Source: Arthrobacter sp. fls2-241-R2A-200
GTDB taxonomy: Bacteria; Actinomycetota; Actinomycetes; Actinomycetales; Micrococcaceae
DNA length: 64,000 nucleotides
Assembly (NCBI RefSeq): GCF_030209745.1
Contig: NZ_JARVRJ010000004.1
Coordinates: 1-64,000 of the forward strand
Reading direction: 5' to 3'
Made by a program: the position numbers and the translations under genes. A model generated the notes under the pieces. That model ran no database searches. It saw only the letters and a program-made list of their open reading frames with translations, and was not told the origin of the DNA. Below, in pieces: positions 25,725 through 33,925 of the stretch. Positions within the stretch are counted from its first letter, which is position 1, and each line of letters begins with the position of its first letter.

Positions 25725-25735
25725 CCGGCGGAAGC

Positions 25736-25774
25736 AGGGCCGGTGTCCGGACGATCCGGGCACCGGCCCTTTCT
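25736..25774 (+). terminator. Rho-independent terminator after the hydrolase gene
   Basis: AGGGCCGGTG at 25736-25745 pairs with CACCGGCCCT at 25761-25770, with inner TCCGG/CCGG pairing, followed by TTCT. Confidence 0.8.
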
Positions 25775-25814
25775 GCGTCCCGATCCGTGCGCAGTGACCT
25801 GTCGAATGGGGCAG

Positions 25815-25857
25815 ACTCGTTATTGAATGACCATTACAGATAGACTTGGAGTCATAT
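25815..25857 (+). promoter_or_regulatory. AT-rich promoter island before duplicated pair 1
   Basis: In a very GC-rich setting this stretch contains GACTCGT, TTGAAT and GATAGACTT (25839-25847). TAGACT could serve as a -10 hexamer. The same GATAGA(C/G)TT word occurs before duplicated pair 2 (27582) and before the Clp-like gene (35112). Confidence 0.5.
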
Positions 25858-25887
25858 ATGAGGACAACGCGAGAAAGGGCGGGCATC

Positions 25888-26832
25888 GTGACGAGTGCGG
25901 ACGATGATGCGCGTGGCAGGGCCGGGGACACGGTCAAGGACGAGGACGGCGCGCCGAAGAAGCTGAAGGCCCCCGCCACCCGCAGGCGGGTCAGCGGGGT
26001 CGAACTCGAGGCCCGCTTCGAGGGCTGGCGCTCCGAGCGGCGCGGAGAGCGGCAGGCACGCACTCCGGAGGAGTCGGCGCGGCGGACGCGCCTGGTTTTG
26101 AGCGCCGCAATGGGCGTGGCGATCCTCGGGCTCGCGGCGGCCGCGGGAGTGAGCGGCAAGGGATTCGAGGTGGAGCACGCGGCAAACGCCGACCGGATCT
26201 CCGCGCTCCAGGTCCAGATCGAGGATGCCAGGAGCACTCCGGTCGCCCCGGATCTGCCCGGAAAGATGACGCGGCTGATGGAGGCAGCCGCAAAGGACGC
26301 CCAGAAGGTCGCGGAGGCCCAGCAGCGCTTCGCTCAGCTGCACCACGAGGCGGCGACACAGCCCAATGCGGGCAACGGTACGCCGAACGCGGCGACACTG
26401 CAGATCGCCGAGCACCGCCGGACGCTGGCACCCCTGTTCAGCCCGCGCTCGTTCCTGGCCGACGAGAAGGGGGCCTACTCCCGGACCTCTGTGACGCCGT
26501 TCGACCCGAGCACGCAGATCGACCCGCGGTTCCCCTGGTACGTGCGCTACGAGGGTTTGAAGGCTTCCTCGCCTGGAGCGTACGCCTGGTCGGTCGAGTC
26601 GGTAATGCCGGACCTCGCCACCCAGGACGCCACGGGCACCACGCGCACGGCGCGGGTGATCTGGCTGTGCCGGGACACCGCGGGTGGACAGGTGCTGGCG
26701 TGGGCGAACGCGGCCTACTCCTACGACGGGAAGGCCGGGACTTTCGCGGATCTCAAGGTCGTGGTGACCGCCGCCGGCGCGGAGCACCAGCAGGGCGCAT
26801 CGACGACGGGTAACGGAAGCGGAGAGGGCTGA
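25888..26832 (+). CDS. Membrane-anchored transfer protein, copy A1 of a duplicated pair
   Basis: A 314-aa protein with a basic cytoplasmic N-terminus, one membrane helix near residue 75-95 (LVLSAAMGVAILGLAAAAG) and a large outer part. GTG 25888 is preferred (AAAGGG upstream); ATG 25858 and TTG 25846 are alternatives. The C-terminal half aligns with the protein at 27628: RRTLAPLFSP versus RRNLTPYFAP, PWY in both, ARVIWLC versus IRVTWLA, and VLAWANAAYSYD versus VLAWARADYDMT. The genes are therefore paralogues. The stop overlaps the next start (TGATG). The topology recalls VirB8-like channel proteins, but that assignment is tentative. Confidence 0.75.
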   Translation: MTSADDDARGRAGDTVKDEDGAPKKLKAPATRRRVSGVELEARFEGWRSERRGERQARTPEESARRTRLVLSAAMGVAILGLAAAAGVSGKGFEVEHAANADRISALQVQIEDARSTPVAPDLPGKMTRLMEAAAKDAQKVAEAQQRFAQLHHEAATQPNAGNGTPNAATLQIAEHRRTLAPLFSPRSFLADEKGAYSRTSVTPFDPSTQIDPRFPWYVRYEGLKASSPGAYAWSVESVMPDLATQDATGTTRTARVIWLCRDTAGGQVLAWANAAYSYDGKAGTFADLKVVVTAAGAEHQQGASTTGNGSGEG

Positions 26833-27554
26833 TGATGCAGGAGCAGCAGATTGACGGCACGGACGAAACGGCAGCGCCGGAACCGGGCTTCATGCGGCGC
26901 AACGCCCTGGTGGTCGGGGTCGCGGTACTGCTGGTTACCGCCGTGACGGTGACCGGCCTGACATGGGGGTCCCAGCGCAGTGCACTGGATCAGCAGCAGC
27001 AGACGATCACGGGCCTTCAGGGCCAGCTTGCCTCGGTCGGGACCGCGAAGTCCGAGCAGGTCGAGCAGGATGTCATGCAGTCGCTCGGCGTGAGCCAGAG
27101 CCGGATCCACGACGACACGCAGATCGTGGACCGCCTGGTGAAGACGGCATTCACCTGGGACTCCGGCCAGGCCTACGAGGCCGCTCGCCGGGACCTGAAA
27201 GAGCGCTACCACCTGTCCGAGGACGAGCAGTTCCTGAAGCAGTTCATGCCGCCGGCGCGCTTCAACGAAGACGCCGCGGGCAAGCGCTACTACTACATCG
27301 ACACCCAAGGGCTGAACTCGGCGGTCAATGCCGACGCGGACCTCGAGGTCGTGAAGGTCACCGCGGACGAGTACACGTATGCCGTGCAGATCGAGGTGGC
27401 GGCTACCTCCGATGCGGTGTCCCAGAACAAGGTGGCACCGGACCGGGTCAAGTCGTACCGGACCGTGCTGGTGTACCTCACCGTCGACGCGCAAGGGAAG
27501 GTCTCTGGCCTGTCCGCCATTCCCGCTGGCGGTTCGACTCGTCATTCCAGATGA
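26832..27554 (+). CDS. Membrane-anchored transfer protein, copy B1 of a duplicated pair
   Basis: A 240-aa protein with one N-terminal helix (residues 24-46, ALVVGVAVLLVTAVTVTGLT), a heptad-like linker (LDQQQQTITGLQGQLASV) and a compact C-terminal domain. The segment TFTW-type DSGQAYEAARRDLKERY followed by FLKQFMPP aligns with the protein at 28431 (DSSAASRTV, LDARY, LTEFIPEW), so the two are paralogues. An NTF2-like VirB8/TcpC fold would fit the size and topology; I cannot confirm it by eye. Translation is coupled to the preceding gene by a TGATG overlap. Confidence 0.75.
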   Translation: MMQEQQIDGTDETAAPEPGFMRRNALVVGVAVLLVTAVTVTGLTWGSQRSALDQQQQTITGLQGQLASVGTAKSEQVEQDVMQSLGVSQSRIHDDTQIVDRLVKTAFTWDSGQAYEAARRDLKERYHLSEDEQFLKQFMPPARFNEDAAGKRYYYIDTQGLNSAVNADADLEVVKVTADEYTYAVQIEVAATSDAVSQNKVAPDRVKSYRTVLVYLTVDAQGKVSGLSAIPAGGSTRHSR

Positions 27555-27559
27555 TCCGA

Positions 27560-27605
27560 CTCCCTTTCGACTCATCTTCTTGATAGAGTTGTACTGGTAC
27601 TCGAG
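27560..27605 (+). promoter_or_regulatory. AT-rich promoter island before duplicated pair 2
   Basis: TTTCGACTCATC is followed 12 bases after TTCGAC by TAGAGT within GATAGAGTT (27582-27590). Spacing and words match the island before pair 1, where TTGAAT is followed 12 bases later by TAGACT. The duplication may therefore include the promoter. Confidence 0.5.
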
Positions 27606-27627
27606 ACGAAGAGCGAGTTGAGGGGCA

Positions 27628-28434
27628 ATGGCATCGACAAAGATCGGCGAGTCGGGTGTGCAGGCTGACAAGCCTGTCCGCAAGACCCGCTTCGTGGCCG
27701 CGCCGGACGCCGGTGCGGCACCGGGCGACGCCGACCCCACTGGGGACGGAAATGTCCCGGGTGCGCTGATGAGCCGCCGGGCGGCCATCGGCGGGGTGTG
27801 CACGGGGGCAGCTGCGCTGCTCTGCTTCCTGGTCGGCGCAGGTCTCTCTGGTGGCGAGGCCACCGTCAGCCAAGACAAGGCTCAGCAAATCGTCTCCCTG
27901 CGCGAGCAGATCCGCACCGCCGCGGTGCGCACCGACGCCCTCCCGGAGGCCAAGGACGCTGACCGCGCCCTGGTCACGGCACAGGGAGCTGCGGAACAGA
28001 TCGCCCGGTTGCAGAACGAGTACCGCTACCTGACACCCTCGGTGGCGGACTCGGGCGGGACGCTGGACCAGGCTGCCGCCGAGCCGACGCGCCGGAACCT
28101 CACCCCGTACTTCGCCCCCGACGTCGGGCAGGCCACTCTCCAACCCTGGTACCTGCTGGCCTCCGACAAGGACGTCGCCGCGGGCAACGAGATTCCGATG
28201 AGCTTCGACTCCGGCTTCAAGTGGGTCGCCCAGCGCCCTTACTCGGTCGAGGTGGACGGCACGATCCGGGTCACCTGGTTGGCGGTGCAGACCCGCCCGG
28301 CGGCCGGGCAGGCCCCGGCGGTACTGGCCTGGGCCCGGGCTGACTACGACATGACCCGCAAGAGCTTCTCCGGGGTCCAGACCGGAACGACGACCACGGG
28401 CGAGGCCCTGCGGCAGGAGGTGAAGGCACCGTGA
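27628..28434 (+). CDS. Membrane-anchored transfer protein, copy A2 of a duplicated pair
   Basis: A 268-aa paralogue of the protein at 25888. It has a cytoplasmic N-terminus, one membrane helix around residues 52-72 (AAIGGVCTGAAALLCFLVGA) and an outer domain. Conserved blocks shared with A1 include RRNLTPYFAP, PWY, IRVTWLA and VLAWARADYDMT. The inserted PAAGQAP and the divergent linker show that the duplication is old. It starts at ATG 27628 with GAGGGG upstream. The four-base overlap with 28431 (GTGA) keeps the A-B order and coupling of the first pair. Confidence 0.75.
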   Translation: MASTKIGESGVQADKPVRKTRFVAAPDAGAAPGDADPTGDGNVPGALMSRRAAIGGVCTGAAALLCFLVGAGLSGGEATVSQDKAQQIVSLREQIRTAAVRTDALPEAKDADRALVTAQGAAEQIARLQNEYRYLTPSVADSGGTLDQAAAEPTRRNLTPYFAPDVGQATLQPWYLLASDKDVAAGNEIPMSFDSGFKWVAQRPYSVEVDGTIRVTWLAVQTRPAAGQAPAVLAWARADYDMTRKSFSGVQTGTTTTGEALRQEVKAP

Positions 28435-29162
28435 TCGAGGACGTGAAGGACTGGGTGCGCGCGAGGGCCGGGAAGGTCCTGGTCTGCAGCACCGGAACGC
28501 TGCTGGCGCTGTCGCTGCTCTCTCTGGCCCCGGCGCTGCTGGCCGACGGTTCGGCGGACGCCGACGCCAAGGCCGACCAGCTCATCGTCCAGCTCCAGGG
28601 CAAGCAGGAGGACGCGCAGGCGGCACTTGAGACCAAGCATGCCCGGTTGCTGGCTGCCCTGCCGGGGATGGATGCCGAGCGGGCCGACCGGGACCGGGCC
28701 GCAGCGCGCTCGGTGCTGCTGAGCCTGACGGATTCTTCGGCCGCCTCGCGGACCGTCAAGGAGACGCAGGCCGCCCTCGACGCCCGGTACGGGTTTCTCG
28801 GGACCTCGTCCCGGACCCTCACCGAGTTCATCCCGGAGTGGATGGCAGCGACCGGTGCCGGAAAGGGCGCGGGGACGGCGTACCAGCTGGCCGACTTCGA
28901 CGTCGACGTTGCCGCGGTGAAGGGCCTGGACTACTCCTACATCGGAGTGGCGCGCCTGGACCCGGTGTCCGCCGACGGCAAGTCCACGGCCAAAAGTGAG
29001 TACGTGCTCTTCACCTTCGCCACCGGACAGGACGGCACGGTCGCCTCGTTCGAAGCGTACCGGGCCTCGGGCCGGACGCGGGACCAGCTTGCCGCGCAGA
29101 GGCCACCTGCCTCTGCTTCACCGGCCGATACCGCCAGCCCCGGACCCAGCCACAGCGGCTGA
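28431..29162 (+). CDS. Membrane-anchored transfer protein, copy B2 of a duplicated pair
   Basis: A 243-aa paralogue of the protein at 26832, starting at GTG 28431. One N-terminal membrane helix (residues 17-37, LVCSTGTLLALSLLSLAPAL), a Lys/Gln-rich helical linker and a C-terminal domain with LTDSSAASRTV, LDARYGFL and LTEFIPEW. The tail is Ser/Pro-rich (SASPADTASPGPSHSG), a typical disordered outer end. Retention of a second A-B pair suggests that the channel uses heteromers, or that the copies serve different stages. Role is inference from topology. Confidence 0.72.
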   Translation: MIEDVKDWVRARAGKVLVCSTGTLLALSLLSLAPALLADGSADADAKADQLIVQLQGKQEDAQAALETKHARLLAALPGMDAERADRDRAAARSVLLSLTDSSAASRTVKETQAALDARYGFLGTSSRTLTEFIPEWMAATGAGKGAGTAYQLADFDVDVAAVKGLDYSYIGVARLDPVSADGKSTAKSEYVLFTFATGQDGTVASFEAYRASGRTRDQLAAQRPPASASPADTASPGPSHSG

Positions 29163-29214
29163 CCGGCGGGACACCCGCACAGACACGACACGACAACCAC
29201 GAAGGACGAGACGA

Positions 29215-29751
29215 ATGACGATCCAGACTCTGGACAAGACCGGCAGCGCGACCGAGCACGAAGCCCGCGTGGAGGCTGCCACTGCAGTCCCCGTCGAGAA
29301 GGCCCCGGTCAAGCCGAAGGCCGGGCGTGGCCCTTCGAAGCTGGCCGGCGCGCTGCGCCGCCTGGCCCCCGGGAAGGGCTCCGGCGGATCGCCGGTGCTG
29401 ATCTGGGCGGTGTTCTTCCGCTCGGTCGTGCTCATCGCCGACTACGTGCTGGCCTCGATGACTGCGATGGTCGTGATCCCGATGCTCGGCGCGTGGCTGC
29501 ACCGGCAGTCGGGCGCAGCAAGCGGCGACCTGACCATGGCCGGGACCGTCGCGATGTGGATCGCCCCGCTGCTGTTTGTGGTCCTGTTGCTGGCCGCCGC
29601 GGAGATCGCTGCGATGCGCGGGATGTGGCGCTGGTCCACCTGCCGGATCCAGGCTGTGCGCGACGCCCGCACCCCGGCGCTGGCCCCGGCCACCGCCGCC
29701 CCCAGGACCACCCGCCCGAGCAAGAAGACCAACCGGAAGAGGAGCAACTGA
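29215..29751 (+). CDS. Small membrane protein with two helices
   Basis: A 178-aa protein with two hydrophobic segments, roughly residues 65-95 (SVVLIADYVLASMTAMVVIP) and 110-135 (AMWIAPLLFVVLLLAAAEIA). A basic tail rich in Arg, Lys, Ala and Pro follows (RTTRPSKKTNRKRSN). ATG 29215 matches the operon spacing (52 bases after 28431 stops). The stop overlaps the start of 29751 (TGATG), indicating coupled translation. Probably part of the transfer channel in the membrane; no family recognised. Confidence 0.7.
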   Translation: MTIQTLDKTGSATEHEARVEAATAVPVEKAPVKPKAGRGPSKLAGALRRLAPGKGSGGSPVLIWAVFFRSVVLIADYVLASMTAMVVIPMLGAWLHRQSGAASGDLTMAGTVAMWIAPLLFVVLLLAAAEIAAMRGMWRWSTCRIQAVRDARTPALAPATAAPRTTRPSKKTNRKRSN

Positions 29752-30767
29752 TGCGCACTGCTGGACTGATGATGAACGACGTGTGGGCCGACCGGGCCCT
29801 GCGGGAGCGTGGCGTGCAGGCGCACCGCTACGACGGCCTCGATGCCCAGATCGGGGTGCTGGTCGACTCTGTCGAGCTCAAGCACCGCGGCAAGGAGGAG
29901 AACTACCGGCCCTACCTGCACGTCGTGGGCGAGCTGCGCTCGATCACTCCCGCCGAGCCGCTGCCGTACGGGATCACCCAGGTGACCTACTCGCACGGCC
30001 AGGGCGAGAAGGTCGACGCCTTCTACGAGTTCGACGACGAGCAGCTGGTCGCACTGGCGGCCAAGGGCTACTTCAGCCCTTCGTTCACCGTGCCCGACCA
30101 GCTCACGGGGATCGAGTGGGAGCTGCCCGCCAGGGTGGATGCCCTCGTGCTCACCCCGTCTGGGGACCAGGCCGATGCCCCCGTGGTCTTCATGAACGTG
30201 CACCGCATCGCCGATCTCGAGATCGACCTGGCCTCCACCGAGTACGACCTGGCGGCCTACTTCGCTGATCGCTCCAAGGATGGTCATGGTCCGGTTGAGT
30301 CCGTCGTCGACCAGCGGGGCCTGCGGGCCCGCTCCGACGCGATCAACTCGCTGTTCAGCGAGGACGAGCTCGACTTGGTCGCGCAGGCGGAGAACCTCCA
30401 GCGGCCGGAGGCGCAGCAGCCGGCTGCCGAGGGCGTCACCGCGCAGTTGCTGGCGGTCGAGGCCGAGATCACCGCGGAGCGCGAGCAGTATCAGGCTGAG
30501 CTGGAGCGCACTGAGGGCACGCCCGAGCACCTGTACCACCAGCGTGTGGCCCCGGCCCTGCACCTGGACGGACCGGAGGATACTGCCGCCCCTGCGGACG
30601 CGGAGCCGGATGCCGGCGCGACCCACGATCTGGACTTTGGTCTGGATGAGGAGGCCACCGGGCAGGAGGTGCCCGCGCCGACGCTCGAGGAGCGCAAGCG
30701 CGAGGCCTCCCGCCGCGCCGCCGACCTCGACTTCGGCGAGGAAGACGGGCACGGTCTGGGCCACTGA
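29751..30767 (+). CDS. Soluble protein of unknown function, coupled to the membrane protein
   Basis: A 338-aa acidic protein starting MRTAGLMMNDVWADRALRER. The first 175 residues look globular (DAQIGVLVDSVELKHRGKEE, VTYSHGQGEKVDAFYEFDDE). The rest is helical and acidic. Near the C-terminus a short sequence recurs: DLDFGLDEE and DLDFGEEDG, 36 residues apart, a possible docking motif. It lacks membrane segments. Its start overlaps the previous stop by one base. It may be a cytoplasmic partner of the channel. It closes the operon, as a terminator follows. Confidence 0.7.
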   Translation: MRTAGLMMNDVWADRALRERGVQAHRYDGLDAQIGVLVDSVELKHRGKEENYRPYLHVVGELRSITPAEPLPYGITQVTYSHGQGEKVDAFYEFDDEQLVALAAKGYFSPSFTVPDQLTGIEWELPARVDALVLTPSGDQADAPVVFMNVHRIADLEIDLASTEYDLAAYFADRSKDGHGPVESVVDQRGLRARSDAINSLFSEDELDLVAQAENLQRPEAQQPAAEGVTAQLLAVEAEITAEREQYQAELERTEGTPEHLYHQRVAPALHLDGPEDTAAPADAEPDAGATHDLDFGLDEEATGQEVPAPTLEERKREASRRAADLDFGEEDGHGLGH

Positions 30768-30797
30768 GGCCGAGGCGGGCAGAGCAGTCAGGACGGG

Positions 30798-30832
30798 CCC
30801 CGGTCGCTGGAGGACAGCGGCCGGGGTTCTGT
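30798..30832 (+). terminator. Rho-independent terminator before the relaxase gene
   Basis: CCCCGGTCGCTG at 30798-30809 pairs with CAGCGGCCGGGG at 30815-30826, followed by TTCT. It separates the channel genes from the relaxase gene. Confidence 0.8.
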
Positions 30833-30861
30833 GCATTCACACGACGGAGGTATGAGGCGGG

Positions 30862-33138
30862 ATGGGCCTGAAGCAGTCAGTGGTCATCGTCAACGAGTTC
30901 AGTGTGCCGCTGCCCGGCGGCAAGGGGTCCCGGGGCGGCACCCCCGGCGACTACGTCACCCGGTACATGGCGCGCGAGCAGGCGACTGAGTCGCTCGCGC
31001 CGATCCAGCGGCTGCGCACGGACGACTTCATCCTGCGCTATATGGCCCGCGAGAGCGCGGTCGAGCGCGCAGGGACGAGCAGGGTCGAGGCCAAGACGAC
31101 AATGCGCCAGGCCCAGGGCGATGGCGGCGTGGCCTTCGGCTACGGCTCAGTGTCGCTCTCCGACGAGCAGCTGCGGGCTGCGTCCCGGGACATCCAGAAA
31201 CACTTCGAGAGCGGCAAGACGGTGCTGAAGACCGTGCTCTCCTTCGATGAGGAATACCTGAAACGGCACCGCATCGTCGGCGAGGACTTTCACTGCGAAG
31301 GCCGCGGGGACTACCGCGGCCACATCGACCAGATGAAGCTGCGGATGGCGATCATGCACGGGCTGGAGCGGATGAGCTCGGGCACGAGCGGTTTCGACGA
31401 CCTGCGCTACGTCGGCGTGATCCAGGTCGACACCGAGCACGTCCACTGCCACCTGGCGATGGTCGACGCCGGACACGGCCGCCTGGCCAAGGACGGCACC
31501 CAGCGGGGCAAGCTTCTGGATCGGCACAAGTCCCGGTTGCGGCGCGGCGTGGACGCCTGGCTGGACGAGAAGCAGGTCGTCGCGCACCTGTCCAGCGCCG
31601 TCGGATACGAGCGCAGGAACGTGACGACCTTCATCAAGCGCTGGGCACACGAGCGCATGCGCTCAGAGGCCCTCCCCCAGTTCCTGCTGGCCTGCCTGCC
31701 CGCAGACCGCTCGCTGTGGCGCGCCGGAACCAACGATCTGCGGATGCGCAAAGCCAACCGTCTGGTCTCCGAGCTGGTGGCCGAGCAGCTGGAGCGGCCG
31801 GGCTCTCCGCTGCCGGCGGCAATGGAGAGGGTCGTGGAGTACGCCAATCAGCGCCGCGAGGCCGAGGGCCTGCCCACCGACGCGTGGCAGCGCCTGGTCG
31901 ACGCGGGCCGCAACCAGATCACCGAGCGGGCGGTCAACGGGGTCTACCAGATGCTGCGCGCCCTGCCCGAGGAGGAGCTGCGGGTGCGTACGCCGATGCT
32001 TGAGGTGATGGGTATGGACTACGCCGAGATGGCCGCCCTGGCCGCAGAGCGCCAGCAGCAGCACGGCAGCTCGGAGGACGATGTCGTCTCCTTCGGCTTC
32101 CGGCTGCGCAGCTATGCCTCCCGCCTGCAGCATCACAAGTCCAAGGCCAGCGCCTACCGCGACCTGGCCCGGCAATGGGAGCGTGCCGAGAAGGCCGAAG
32201 TGGCCGTAGAGGACTCCCGGCCGCTCTACGACTTCTACCGCTACGAAGAGGACTGGCACCGGCGGGTGATGAGCAAGTACCAGCACTTCCTACCGTTTGT
32301 CGGCGACGCCAGCCAGTGGTACGCCCAGCAGCAGGAGGTCGCCGCGTACGGCCAGCGCCTGCTCTCGCTGATGGCGCTGCGCCAGGACGCCTCGCTGCAG
32401 CGGATGAAGGACGCCGACCAGGCCGAGGAGATGGGCCGCGAGATCTACGGCCAGCCCGGCGGACGGCACCTGACCGCGGGCAAGGCCGGACGGGCGGTCC
32501 TGGACGCGCGCATCGAGACGATGAAGCAGGTCTACGACGAACGGCTCCAGGAGCTGCGCACCGACCTGGCCGACTCGGGGCTGGTGCTCGTCGCCGGTCC
32601 TGCTGACCAGCGCCGCGCCGTCGCCGGCGGGGATCCGGAGGTCTCCACCCAGCTGTCGATCGAGACCGGGACGGTGCACCCCTTCGACGAGGTCAAGGCA
32701 CTGGACCTGCATCACCTGGGCTACGACTTCGTGGCCGATGTCGAGATCGGCGAGCGGGCCCGGCGGGAGTTCACCGCAGCCGCGGCCGAACGCCGCCGGC
32801 TGCTGCTGGCGGCCATGGAGTACCTCGACCAGTCAGGCCAGTCCGAGGCGATCGCCGACCTCCCTGTCGACGACATCGCCGCGATGACCCGGGTCTCGCG
32901 GGAACTGGTTCCGGTGGAGGACGGCTCCACGCGGCCGGTTCTGCGTTCGAGGATCGCGGCGCTGCGCGAAGAGCAGGAACAGGCGGCCCGGATGCGCCGT
33001 TCGAAGGCCTCCTCGCTCGACGCCGGCCTGGTGGTGCGTGTCCAGCAGCGGGTCGACGCCGCGGTGGCTGGTGCCGGGGTCCTCCCCGGCCCCGAGCAGG
33101 AGCCGGCAGGCCGGTCCGACGGCATCCAGCACGAGTAG
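30862..33138 (+). CDS. MobL-type relaxase
   Basis: A 758-aa relaxase expected to nick the origin of transfer and lead the strand into the recipient. The HUH signature is HVHCHLAMVD (His193, His195, His197), placed as in MobL-family relaxases, and is preceded by the typical hydrophobic strand YVGVIQVDTE. The many tyrosines near the N-terminus (DYVTRYMAR, DFILRYMARE) include candidate nucleophiles; the near-repeat RYMAR occurs twice. The C-terminal 500 residues are helical and charged. ATG 30862 has GGAGG upstream. MobL relaxases are best known from Firmicutes plasmids, so an actinobacterial version with a full transfer module is less usual. The oriT is not identified. Confidence 0.85.
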   Translation: MGLKQSVVIVNEFSVPLPGGKGSRGGTPGDYVTRYMAREQATESLAPIQRLRTDDFILRYMARESAVERAGTSRVEAKTTMRQAQGDGGVAFGYGSVSLSDEQLRAASRDIQKHFESGKTVLKTVLSFDEEYLKRHRIVGEDFHCEGRGDYRGHIDQMKLRMAIMHGLERMSSGTSGFDDLRYVGVIQVDTEHVHCHLAMVDAGHGRLAKDGTQRGKLLDRHKSRLRRGVDAWLDEKQVVAHLSSAVGYERRNVTTFIKRWAHERMRSEALPQFLLACLPADRSLWRAGTNDLRMRKANRLVSELVAEQLERPGSPLPAAMERVVEYANQRREAEGLPTDAWQRLVDAGRNQITERAVNGVYQMLRALPEEELRVRTPMLEVMGMDYAEMAALAAERQQQHGSSEDDVVSFGFRLRSYASRLQHHKSKASAYRDLARQWERAEKAEVAVEDSRPLYDFYRYEEDWHRRVMSKYQHFLPFVGDASQWYAQQQEVAAYGQRLLSLMALRQDASLQRMKDADQAEEMGREIYGQPGGRHLTAGKAGRAVLDARIETMKQVYDERLQELRTDLADSGLVLVAGPADQRRAVAGGDPEVSTQLSIETGTVHPFDEVKALDLHHLGYDFVADVEIGERARREFTAAAAERRRLLLAAMEYLDQSGQSEAIADLPVDDIAAMTRVSRELVPVEDGSTRPVLRSRIAALREEQEQAARMRRSKASSLDAGLVVRVQQRVDAAVAGAGVLPGPEQEPAGRSDGIQHE

Positions 33139-33139
33139 G

Positions 33140-33298
33140 GACACGAGTCGAAAGATCATTCGAATGGTTGCGGAATGCTCTATAGGAGTATTAGTGTATA
33201 GAGCAGTTCGGCACTGCACTTCGGGGCTTTGCTCGGACGACGTGAATGATCAAGGCCGTTCTGCCGAGTGGCGGACGGAACGACGAAAGGACGAGATC
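33140..33298 (+). promoter_or_regulatory. Promoter region with perfect inverted repeat
   Basis: GAGTCGAAAG and ATTCGAATGG are followed by GCTCTATA (33177-33184) and TATAGAGC (33197-33204), perfect 8-base arms with a 12-base spacer. The stretch is AT-rich in a GC-rich setting and lies before the 179-aa gene. Confidence 0.6.
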
Positions 33299-33838
33299 AT
33301 GGCACTTCTCAAGGGCAAGGGCGCAATGACCGGGGTCAACCTCATCGCCAAGGTCTATGACAACGGCGCGACCAAGGACGGCAAGTCGCACTACGCCGAC
33401 ATCCAGGTCGACGCCCGCGACTCGCGCGGACCGGAGCAGAGCAACCTGCACCTGAAGTCCGAGCGCGTGAAGGGCCCGGACGGCAAGGAGCGCTTCGCCA
33501 ACACCGCCCCCTACTCGGTGGGCCAGCTGGAGGAGATCGTCAAGGCCGCGGGCCCGAATACGGAGCCGCTGCTCAACAAGGACGGCGAGAAGGTCGGCAC
33601 CGTCTACGGCTTCAAGGGCAACGTGATGCCGGCCTCGCGCGGCACCGGTCTGGTGGTCAACACCAAGTCCGTGGAGGCCAGCGACTTCAAGGTCGACGCC
33701 AAGACCCTGGACAACCAGTTCGCCTCCATGAAGGCGGCCAAGGAGGCCCAGGCGGCTGCCAAGCAGAGCCAGGCCGGTCCGGAGCAGACCGCCCAGGCCG
33801 AGCAGGTCGTCGAGGCCGAGGCCCCCGCGGTCGGCTGA
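33299..33838 (+). CDS. Small soluble protein, unknown function
   Basis: A 179-aa protein with a globular N-terminal 110 residues (GAMTGVNLIAKVYDNG, SHYADIQVDARDSRGPEQSN, LHLKSERVKGPDGKERF) of apparent beta-strand character. A low-complexity Ala/Gln/Glu tail follows (AAKQSQAGPEQTAQAEQVVE). The layout of a beta-rich core with an acidic flexible tail resembles single-strand DNA-binding proteins, but no OB-fold signature is certain. It has its own promoter region with an inverted repeat and its own terminator, so it is probably expressed as a single-gene unit at high level. Confidence 0.72.
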   Translation: MALLKGKGAMTGVNLIAKVYDNGATKDGKSHYADIQVDARDSRGPEQSNLHLKSERVKGPDGKERFANTAPYSVGQLEEIVKAAGPNTEPLLNKDGEKVGTVYGFKGNVMPASRGTGLVVNTKSVEASDFKVDAKTLDNQFASMKAAKEAQAAAKQSQAGPEQTAQAEQVVEAEAPAVG

Positions 33839-33867
33839 CACCGATCCACGGCTCAGCAGAACTCATT

Positions 33868-33904
33868 GAAAGGCCCCCGGAGAGACCTCTCCGGGGGCCT
33901 TTCG
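33868..33904 (+). terminator. Rho-independent terminator after the 179-aa gene
   Basis: AGGCCCCCGGAGAG and CTCTCCGGGGGCCT form a perfect stem at 33871-33900, flanked by GAA before and TTTCG after. Confidence 0.9.
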
Positions 33905-33925
33905 CATAGAGAGGAACGAATCATC

